From an uncultured Oscillospiraceae bacterium (lineage in GTDB: Bacteria > Bacillota > Clostridia > Oscillospirales > Oscillospiraceae): a stretch of 28,201 bases of DNA. Of this stretch, positions 23,536 through 28,201 are shown in pieces (position 1 is the stretch's first letter; every line of letters begins with the position of its first letter). The stretch lies in the NCBI GenBank assembly GCA_910588625.1, contig CAJUQN010000026.1:1-28201 (forward strand), given 5' to 3'. The position numbers and the translations under genes are program-made. Below the pieces are notes generated by a model. It was not told where the DNA came from. It did no database searches and was given only the letters and a program-made list of their open reading frames with translations.

Positions 23536-23970
23536 ATGACCATTTCTGAGAAAGTGGCCTATATTCAGGGGTTGTTTGATGGATTGAAGTTGGATACAGA
23601 AAAATCCGGCGAGGCTCGGATTCTGTCAGAAGTATTGGATGTGCTCCGAGAGGTGGGGCAGCAGCTGGACAGCATGGACGCCGTTATGGACCAATTTGAC
23701 GAGGAGCTGGACGTCCTGGGTGACACTGTGGCTGACCTGGAGGAGGCCGTGTTCGACGGCGAGGACGAACAAGACGCCGACTTCCACAACTTGGATGACG
23801 GGGAAGAGGAGGATTTCTTTGAAATCCCATGCCCCACCTGCGGGGAGGACCTGGTGGTGGACGACGAGGCCCTGGCCGCCGGCCTGGTGGAGTGCTCCGT
23901 CTGCGGCGGTAAGTTCGCCCTGTCCTTCGATGACGAGGACGCAGCCTCTGATGAGGACGAGGAGTTTTAA
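23536..23970 (+). CDS. CD1247 N-terminal domain protein with zinc ribbon
   Basis: 144 aa. The N-terminal ~60 residues form a coiled-coil-like helical domain (KVAYIQGLFDGLKLDTEKSGEARILSEVLDVL) matching the CD1247 N-terminal family of clostridia. An acidic linker follows, then a zinc ribbon with CPTCGEDL and CSVCGGKF (about 97-125), and a very acidic tail. ATG 23536 has TAAGGAGGG at proper spacing. From memory this gene commonly sits after efp in Oscillospiraceae and Lachnospiraceae. Function is unknown; the acidic character and zinc ribbon suggest a protein-protein role, perhaps around translation or transcription. It is followed by the terminator at 24086. Confidence 0.88.
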   Translation: MTISEKVAYIQGLFDGLKLDTEKSGEARILSEVLDVLREVGQQLDSMDAVMDQFDEELDVLGDTVADLEEAVFDGEDEQDADFHNLDDGEEEDFFEIPCPTCGEDLVVDDEALAAGLVECSVCGGKFALSFDDEDAASDEDEEF

Positions 23971-24033
23971 GGAAAAGGAAACGCCCCCGGCTCACGGGCA
24001 TGGTAGATAAAGAACTTTGCAAAAGCAGAAAAA

Positions 24034-24072
24034 TGTGAGGAAACCATCACAAAACTATGTCAATGTGACATA
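24034..24072. promoter_or_regulatory. two adjacent operator-like dyads
   Basis: TGTGA-GG-aaa-CC-a-TCACA (24034-24051) and TATGTCA-atg-TGACATA (24056-24072) lie in tandem. They resemble binding sites for dimeric regulators, but no convincing promoter overlaps them; a CATAAT at 24069-24074 has no partner -35. Their role is unknown. Confidence 0.35.
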
Positions 24073-24085
24073 ATTTATTACCTCT

Positions 24086-24115
24086 AAAAGCGCGATTAGA
24101 CAATCGCGCTTTTTT
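24086..24115 (+). terminator. intrinsic terminator after the CD1247-like gene
   Basis: AAAAGCGCGATT pairs perfectly with AATCGCGCTTTT around AGAC and is followed by TT. The A tract on the other side makes it usable on both strands. Confidence 0.95.
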
Positions 24116-24139
24116 CAGGCCCAGAAGGAGGCCGCAGCC

Positions 24140-24267
24140 ATGCCGAATGTCATTTTGCAGGACTGCTTCTATGATGACGAATGAGAAGAATTTATTTCAA
24201 AATTCCCCGTCTGCTGATCACGGACCAGAAATTCAAACACGTATCCATGGACGCCAAGCTGCCCTAG
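24140..24267 (+). pseudogene. RepA_N-type replication initiator, N-terminal fragment
   Basis: An intact start (ATG 24140 behind AAGGAGG) opens MPNVILQDCFYDDE and hits a stop at 24182-24184. In another frame it continues as RRIYFKIPRLLITDQKFKHV followed by SMDAKLP (to 24267). The second block matches the family start pattern FYKIPK.LITD..FK.LS.DAKLLYGLMLDRM of RepA_N initiators carried by clostridial plasmids and ICEs. The match breaks after DAKL, where foreign sequence begins. So the gene has one frameshift and has lost all but its first ~40 residues. Confidence 0.65.
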
Positions 24268-24534
24268 CGCCCTTGGCAAAAATTTTCACGCGGTTGTTCA
24301 TTTCATCGCCCATGACGGAGCGATTCAGGGCTCGCCAGCGGTCACGGGTGCCAAACACCCTGGTCTGGGCAGCGCCACCATGACCAGGGCGATATTGCCC
24401 ACGCTGTACGTCGGGTTGTCCCCCTGCATATCCAGATAGCGGGCGTATGCCTCCGGGCTGCTGGTGATCTGCTCGATGCCCGCGTTCTGCATGGCGACGG
24501 TGTTCTCCCGTTCCGCCTGTTGCTGTGCGTATCC
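24266..24534 (-). pseudogene. fragment of an ICE-type ArdC-like/zincin-adjacent protein
   Basis: On the minus strand AQQQAERENTVAMQNAGIEQ is followed by ITSSPEAYARYLDMQGDNPTY and SVGNIALVM. A one-base shift near 24368 leads to QTRVFGTRDRWRALNRSVMG and then NNRVKIFAKGA. This order (SPEAYARYLDMQGDN, GNIALVM, DRWRALNR, VKIFAK) matches the N-terminal domain of the large ArdC-like proteins of clostridial conjugative elements. Both ends are abrupt: it joins the RepA fragment at ~24265 and the next fragment at ~24536. The assignment is from memory of the family pattern. Confidence 0.6.
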
Positions 24535-24537
24535 ACC

Positions 24538-24705
24538 TTAGACCGCAGCCGGAACCAATACGGTACCATGTGGGAGTGCCCGGATTTTGTCCCGCTGAAC
24601 GGCGCAGATATGTTCATCGTTTCCCCCCAGGAGGCAGATGGTATTTCCTTTGAGGCCACGGATTCGGCCATCATCGACGTTGAAAAGTACAGTATTGATC
24701 TGTGA
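24538..24705 (+). pseudogene. probable GH32 (sucrose-6-phosphate hydrolase-like) fragment
   Basis: The plus frame gives LDRSRNQYGTMWECPDFVPL then NGADMFIVSPQEADG. The block GTMWECPDF.LDG.D.L.FSPQ is the hallmark around the transition-state-stabilising acidic residue of GH32 sucrases and fructosidases. Downstream the frame reads ATDSAIIDVEKYSIDL and stops at 24703-24705; that stretch could be a deletion joint to the C-terminal beta-sandwich. Both the catalytic nucleophile region and the general acid region are missing. It is a pseudogene fragment in any reading. Confidence 0.5.
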
Positions 24706-24884
24706 CAGCGTTTTCATTCCCCAGAATGATCCCCTTAACGGTGGAGATCTTTATCAAGGTGGTTTGCAGCGGTTTAAGGGCGAGGTCCGGGAGAACGGCG
24801 TGGAACAACCCGGCGCCCCTCACCGGGGCGCTTTGCGGCATTCCCCGCCCATTTTTATTTGAAGGAGCTTATCCTCCAAAGCTC
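24706..24884. other. unassigned decayed DNA before the deacetylase promoter
   Basis: Both strands have short protein-like frames here, for example GGDLYQGGLQRFKGEV on the plus strand and LKPLQTTLIKISTVKGII on the minus strand. Neither has a convincing start or family. A GC hairpin GCGCCCC-tcacc-GGGGCGC followed by TTT lies at about 24813-24834 and could end an older transcript. I see no functional gene. Confidence 0.4.
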
Positions 24885-24913
24885 TTGTTTCATTTTTTGG
24901 GATATGGTAGAAT
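24885..24913 (+). promoter_or_regulatory. promoter of the polysaccharide deacetylase gene
   Basis: TTGTTT (24885-24890) and TAGAAT (24908-24913) with a 17-bp spacer. The untranslated leader of ~130 nt contains no obvious riboswitch. Confidence 0.7.
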
Positions 24914-25051
24914 ACGTATATCAGACAGGTCAAGGCAGACCGGGAGGACCAAATGCAAACAGCGGGGATAGTCGGGCACCATCCGCCGCTGCTTATGTTC
25001 CGTCCGGCCCTGCTAAGCTGCCATAAAAACCCAGGACAGGAAGCGATGTCA

Positions 25052-26749
25052 ATGAAAAAAAGGGGCGCTGCGCTGCTGCTGGCACTGGTGGTGATGCTTG
25101 GGTTTATACCGCCCACCCACGCCGCGGCGGTTCCCAGGCAAAAGCTGGCCGCCATCACCTTTGATGACGGCCCCGGCCCATATACCGACGGCCTGCTGGA
25201 CGAGCTAGCCAAGCGAGGAGTGGTGGTCACCTTCTTCATGCAGGGCCGAAATGCCGAGCGGTATTCCGCCGTGGTGAAAAAGGCCTATGAGGCGGGGCAT
25301 CAGATTGCCTCCCACACCTATGACCACCCCATGCTGACCGGTTTAAGCGACACGGCTATTCAAAACCAATTGACCGCCACCGCCAACGTTCTGAACCGCG
25401 CCACCGGCGGAAATCACTCGTACATGGTCCGCCCGCCCTACGGCAGCACAGACACCCGGGTACTGTCCGCGCTTCACGCCCCGGCCATCCTCTGGTCGGT
25501 GGACACCAGGGACTGGGAGTCCCGCAACGCCGACGCCGTCTGCCGCCGCATCGTCAACGACACCAAGGACGGCAGCATCGTCCTGCTCCACGACATCCAC
25601 GCCACCACCATCCCCGGCGCACTGCGGGGCATCGACGCCCTGCTGGACCAGGGCTATGAACTGGTGACGGTAAGCGAGCTGCTGCGCCGCCGCGGCTTTG
25701 ACGCCATCCCGGGGGTTAAATACTACCGCATTCCCGGAAGCACCACGCTGCCCGAAATCTCCCAGCCCAGTATCCTTCCGGCTGATACGGCGGGCGGAAG
25801 GTTCATCACCCTGTCGGCGGACGCCGGAACCACGATCTACTATACGATTGACGGGACTACACCCACCTCCCATAGCGCAGTATACACCAGACCCTTTCCG
25901 CTGGACGAGGCGGCAACGGTGAAGACGTTTGCGGCGCGCACCCTCAACGGTGGCCGCAGCCGGGTCTCAACACTCACCCTTGACGTGTCGCGGGCCAAAG
26001 CGCCAGTCATTACGGTAGACGGCTGCCAGGCGGTGATCTCCGCCAGTGGGGAGGTCCACTACACCCTGGACGGCACTGCGCCGACGGCATATTCGGAGCG
26101 CTATACCGCGCCGGTCCCCCTCCCTGCGGGCGTCATGGTCCGGGCTATCGCTACCCGACCCGGCTACCGGGACAGCCAGACCGTCAGTCTGCTCCGTTCC
26201 CACCGGGGCAATCTGTTTTCCGACGTTCCGCCCACCGAGTGGTATTATCATGACGTGGACGAGGTGGTCTCGCAGAAACTGATGACCACCGAGGGCCACG
26301 CTTTCTTCCCGGAGCGGGCTGCCACGCGGCGGGAGGTGGCCGTCACCCTATATCATCTGGCCGGTACGCCGAATACCTTTGGAATATGTTCCATTCCCGA
26401 CGTGACCGATGCCGACCCCGCATACGCCGCCATTTTGTGGGCGGTGGATCAGCACATACTGACCGGCTTCAGCGATGGCGCCATCCGCCCCGACGCATCG
26501 GTCACCCGAGAACAACTGGCCACAATGCTGTTTCGGATGCAGGGAGCGGTACCCGTCGGCGGGTCCTCCCAGATGCGGCTGAATTCCTTTGAGGACTGCG
26601 GCAGCATCCAGGACTACGCCTGGAACGCCATGGGCTGGGCGGTGTCCAAGGGAGTACTCCAAGGAGTTTCCGATACCAAGCTAGGCCCCGGCGTCACCGT
26701 CACCCGCGCCCAGCTGGCCAGCATTGCGCTGCGCATCCAGGCGCTCTGA
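25052..26749 (+). CDS. secreted polysaccharide deacetylase with chitobiase-type and SLH domains
   Basis: 565 aa. The signal peptide is MKKRGAALLLALVVMLGFIP with cleavage near THA-AA. The NodB domain (about 30-220) has ITFDDGPGPYTD with the Asp pair, HTYDH as metal ligands and RPPYG; it removes N- or O-acetyl groups from wall polysaccharide or peptidoglycan. Next come two chitobiase C-terminal-like repeats (TTIYYTIDGTTPT and EVHYTLDGTAPT). Three SLH domains follow (from about residue 385), with FSDVPPTEWYYHDVDEV, DVTDADPAYAAILWAVDQ and AWNAMGWAVSKGVLQG, anchoring it to the cell surface. ATG 25052 is preferred because AGGAAG lies 8 nt upstream; ATG 25046 is an alternative. Confidence 0.95.
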   Translation: MKKRGAALLLALVVMLGFIPPTHAAAVPRQKLAAITFDDGPGPYTDGLLDELAKRGVVVTFFMQGRNAERYSAVVKKAYEAGHQIASHTYDHPMLTGLSDTAIQNQLTATANVLNRATGGNHSYMVRPPYGSTDTRVLSALHAPAILWSVDTRDWESRNADAVCRRIVNDTKDGSIVLLHDIHATTIPGALRGIDALLDQGYELVTVSELLRRRGFDAIPGVKYYRIPGSTTLPEISQPSILPADTAGGRFITLSADAGTTIYYTIDGTTPTSHSAVYTRPFPLDEAATVKTFAARTLNGGRSRVSTLTLDVSRAKAPVITVDGCQAVISASGEVHYTLDGTAPTAYSERYTAPVPLPAGVMVRAIATRPGYRDSQTVSLLRSHRGNLFSDVPPTEWYYHDVDEVVSQKLMTTEGHAFFPERAATRREVAVTLYHLAGTPNTFGICSIPDVTDADPAYAAILWAVDQHILTGFSDGAIRPDASVTREQLATMLFRMQGAVPVGGSSQMRLNSFEDCGSIQDYAWNAMGWAVSKGVLQGVSDTKLGPGVTVTRAQLASIALRIQAL

Positions 26750-26757
26750 GCAAACGC

Positions 26758-26806
26758 AAAAGGCCATCCTGACCGTGATTTTCGCGGCCAAAATGGCTCT
26801 TTTCCA
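26758..26806 (+). terminator. terminator after the deacetylase gene
   Basis: AAAAGGCCAT (26758-26767) pairs with ATGGC-t-CTTTT (26793-26803) with one bulged base, followed by the end of a T run. The large loop contains a second dyad (GACCGTGA...CGCGGCC). Confidence 0.65.
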
Positions 26807-26810
26807 CATA

Positions 26811-27010
26811 TCAAGCGCGTATTTTCCCCAGCGAATAGGGCCCGCCGTCCATAACCTTGGTATAGGAACGCCGGGTCGCCACACGGTTCACCGGTTCTTT
26901 TTCCAGCTGAGGCGGCTCTGTCTCATATTGTGAAGGATTCAGATCCGCTCCCCTGTGGACTCGTTCTCTACGATGACATACCCCGGCTTGATCTCCTTCA
27001 TAGAAGCCAT
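26811..27010 (-). pseudogene. small minus-strand gene remnant, frameshifted
   Basis: One frame gives MASMKEIKPGYVIVENESTG plus ERI and stops. A one-base shift near 26942 continues it as DLNPSQYETEPPQLEKEPVN and then RVATRRSYTKVMDGG to a stop at 26811. The combined ~63-residue reading has normal composition on both sides of the shift, so it was probably one small protein or the end of a larger one. The family is not recognised. The sequence to its right belongs to a different remnant on the other strand. Confidence 0.4.
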
Positions 27011-27250
27011 CCGCCGCGCCCGGGCCAATGGCCATCGGGTGGTGCTGTGCTCTGGGCGCAGCTACGGGATGCTTTCCCCTTTACTGAAATACGGCTGGCC
27101 TGGTGGGCAGCGGAATCTACCGCATCGTGGAGGGAAAAGGCCACAGCTACACAGACGCATCCTTCAAGGCGTTTCTGCTGGAAACCGCCCCGAGGTGCGG
27201 CGGCTCAGTGAGTATACTTGCATCCCTTTGGAGCACACCATTGCCTGGCT
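26972..27250 (+). pseudogene. HAD hydrolase (Cof type) remnant
   Basis: The plus frame reads EAIRRARANGHRVVLCSGRS followed by YGMLSPLLKYGW. This is the motif II region (hydrophobic strand ending in CSGRS/CTGR) of Cof-type HAD phosphatases. A shifted frame then gives GSGIYRIVEGKGHSYTDASF and KAFLLETAP. The motif I DxDGT and motif III/IV segments are missing, and no start codon with RBS exists. It is a decayed piece joined at ~27000 to the opposite-strand remnant. Confidence 0.55.
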
Positions 27251-27256
27251 TCTTTC

Positions 27257-27285
27257 TTGACATTTGACAGTTGCCTTTTTATGTT
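27257..27285 (+). promoter_or_regulatory. promoter of the ArsC-family gene
   Basis: A perfect TTGACA (27257-27262), 17-bp spacer and TATGTT (27280-27285), about 45 bp before the start codon. A second TTGACA at 27265-27270 lies out of register. Confidence 0.7.
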
Positions 27286-27331
27286 CCGGCTGATATCATC
27301 TTATCATCAAAACAAAACGGAGGGATACCAA

Positions 27332-27685
27332 ATGCTGTTTGTAGAATATCCGAAGTGCACCACCTGCCAGAAGGCCCGAGCGTGGCTGGAGACCAGAGGG
27401 ACTGCCTTTGACTCCCGCCACATCAAGGAGGATCAGCCCACCGCCACCGAGCTGACCGCTTGGTACCAGCGCAGCGGCCTGCCCTTGAAGCGGTTCTTCA
27501 ACACCAGCGGCCTGAAATACAAAGAGCTGGGCCTGAAGGACAAGCTCTCCACCATGAGCGAAGAGGAGCAGATTGCCCTGCTAGCCTCCGACGGAATGCT
27601 GGTAAAACGGCCCATCCTGGTGGGAGCCAATTTTGTGCTGGTCGGCTTCCGGGAGGCGGAGTGGACCGCCGCGCTGAATGGCTAG
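27332..27685 (+). CDS. ArsC/Spx family thioredoxin-fold protein
   Basis: 117 aa, the size of ArsC/Spx/YffB-type proteins. The N-terminal YPKCTTCQKARAWLE has the CxxC redox pair at 9-12, typical of Spx and of arsenate-reductase-family proteins of unknown substrate. Conserved KRFFNTSGLKYKELGLKDKL and DGMLVKRPILVG follow; the RPI loop is the family's substrate-side signature. True glutaredoxin-type ArsC enzymes have a single Cys followed by Arg in CxxxR; this CxxC form points to a redox or regulatory role instead. AACGGAGGG precedes the ATG. It has its own promoter and flanking remnants on both sides. Confidence 0.92.
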   Translation: MLFVEYPKCTTCQKARAWLETRGTAFDSRHIKEDQPTATELTAWYQRSGLPLKRFFNTSGLKYKELGLKDKLSTMSEEEQIALLASDGMLVKRPILVGANFVLVGFREAEWTAALNG

Positions 27686-27710
27686 CAGGGCGGCTGACGG
27701 CACACCGCGC

Positions 27711-27754
27711 CATCTTTTGAGAAGCAGGAATGCGTTCTCAACGAGATGGCGGAG
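27711..27754. repeat. long imperfect inverted repeat after the ArsC-family gene
   Basis: CGCCATCt-tTTGAGAA pairs with TTCTCAA-cgAGATGGCG around a short GC-containing loop. No T tract follows, so it is not a clear terminator. The plus frame across it (EKQECVLNEMAELVEIFVLF) is open and protein-like but has no start; it may be another gene scrap. Confidence 0.45.
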
Positions 27755-27844
27755 CTTGTAGAGATATTTGTCTTATTCTCTACCCTGCCACCCAACGGCG
27801 GGGCAGCACAACAAATTGGTTGAAAGATTTTGCAATTTCCAGCA

Positions 27845-28142
27845 CTAAGGAACCTCTGAAATGAGGTTCCTTAAAAAACTTGAAAAAGTTTTTGTCTTGG
27901 GCTTGACATACGGGTGTCTCAGCGAATGAAAGCCTCTGTTTCGCAAGCCTGTCTGGCTAAGGGAACGATGAAATCTGTATTGTAGGGCACGAGGTTTAAT
28001 TAGATGGCCTATGCGGCGCGTCAGGATATAAGTTTCCTCAGAAACGCCTAATTGCAGTTCAGAGAACAATGACAGCAATTCTATGGGCCAGGCACCTTTC
28101 GCATGGAGAAGTCAGTTTTAGGTCGCTGGATATGCAAACCAT
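27845..28142 (-). pseudogene. tyrosine recombinase (integrase) remnant
   Basis: On the minus strand QRPKTDFSMRKVPGP matches the RPKT.SS.R.VP strand of phage-type integrases. After a frameshift near 28085 it continues ELLSLFSELQLGVSEETYIL, then KPRALQYRFHRSLSQTGLRN and GFHSLRHPY. HSLRH carries the catalytic HxxR of tyrosine recombinases (HSLRHTFAT in the family). After this the sequence diverges and stops at 27845, so the second His and the nucleophilic Tyr are lost. It is a broken integrase of a decayed element. Confidence 0.75.
27847..27895. repeat. two adjacent hairpins in decayed DNA
   Basis: AAGGAACCTC-tgaaat-GAGGTTCCTT (27847-27872) is a perfect 10-bp stem. It is followed directly by AAAAACTT-gaa-AAGTTTTT-like pairing (27876-27895). 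They overlap the end of the recombinase remnant and may be the element's terminator. Confidence 0.5.
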
Positions 28143-28201
28143 TCGATTTAAGGAAACGCTGATTTAATCCCCCGAAATGATAGAAGATGTGATAAAATAA
28201 G
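28143..28201. other. right edge, no feature seen
   Basis: The last ~60 bases, upstream of the integrase remnant on its strand, are AT-rich and show no ORF or structure that I can support; the window ends here. Confidence 0.4.

Noticed and set aside
24169..24290. Minus-strand frame LGQLGVHGYVFEFLVRDQQ
   Set aside because: First thought a phage protein; the plus strand of the same bases gives the RepA_N pattern with a real RBS and start, so this is its shadow.
25021..25051. Deacetylase start further upstream (24953)
   Set aside because: That extension has no RBS and places the signal peptide internally; AGGAAG before 25046/25052 is better.

Overview
This window looks like a chromosomal segment of a spore-forming, relatively GC-rich clostridium of the Oscillospiraceae type (Flavonifractor/Lawsonibacter/Intestinimonas-like). 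The grounds are the SpoIIAA-SpoIIAB-sigma F operon, a GlnRS gene in a Firmicute-style background, a tRNA-Val T-box before valS, a CD1247-type gene after efp, strong AGGAGG ribosome binding sites, and sigma-A promoters with 17-bp spacers in a roughly 60% GC context. The genus is an inference; no rRNA is present.

Layout. Positions 1-2630 are accessory DNA: the 3' end of an IS, an AT-rich lantibiotic-type ABC exporter operon whose permease the IS has cut, a frameshifted TnpV gene, and a decayed phage or ICE segment (HTH protein, Cys-rich small protein, DNA cytosine methyltransferase fragment). Positions 2700-6610 hold one rightward operon: Lrp/AsnC regulator, class I/II aminotransferase, ThrH-like HAD phosphatase, DUF1015 protein and a small membrane protein. 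Two tiny membrane-protein genes converge on its terminator (6617-6953). Positions 7048-10108 hold the valS T-box leader, valS and a terminator, followed by spoIIAA-spoIIAB-sigF (10135-11608).

Positions 11659-22700 are almost all on the minus strand. In order of transcription they are: a divergent type IIA topoisomerase B subunit, a copper-amine-oxidase-N/stalk-domain secreted protein, the topoisomerase A subunit, a YitT-family membrane protein, a lipoprotein, glnS and an alpha/beta hydrolase. Noncoding repeats and hairpins lie between several of them. Positions 22733-23970 hold efp and a CD1247-like zinc-ribbon gene on the plus strand.

Positions 24120-24850 are a second scrapyard: fragments of a RepA_N replication initiator, an ICE-type ArdC-like protein and a probable GH32 enzyme, joined in alternating orientation. 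Positions 25052-26749 encode a secreted, SLH-anchored polysaccharide deacetylase. Then come remnants (26811-27250), an ArsC/Spx-family gene (27332-27685), and a tyrosine-recombinase pseudogene at the right edge.

No CRISPR array, rRNA or tRNA gene was seen. I found no complete, clearly novel multi-gene system. The best leads are the aminotransferase/ThrH/DUF1015 module, the divergent topoisomerase pair with a changed quinolone-contact position, the small membrane-protein pair, and several unexplained hairpins (2633-2669, 14019-14046, 18615-18660, 23464-23513).
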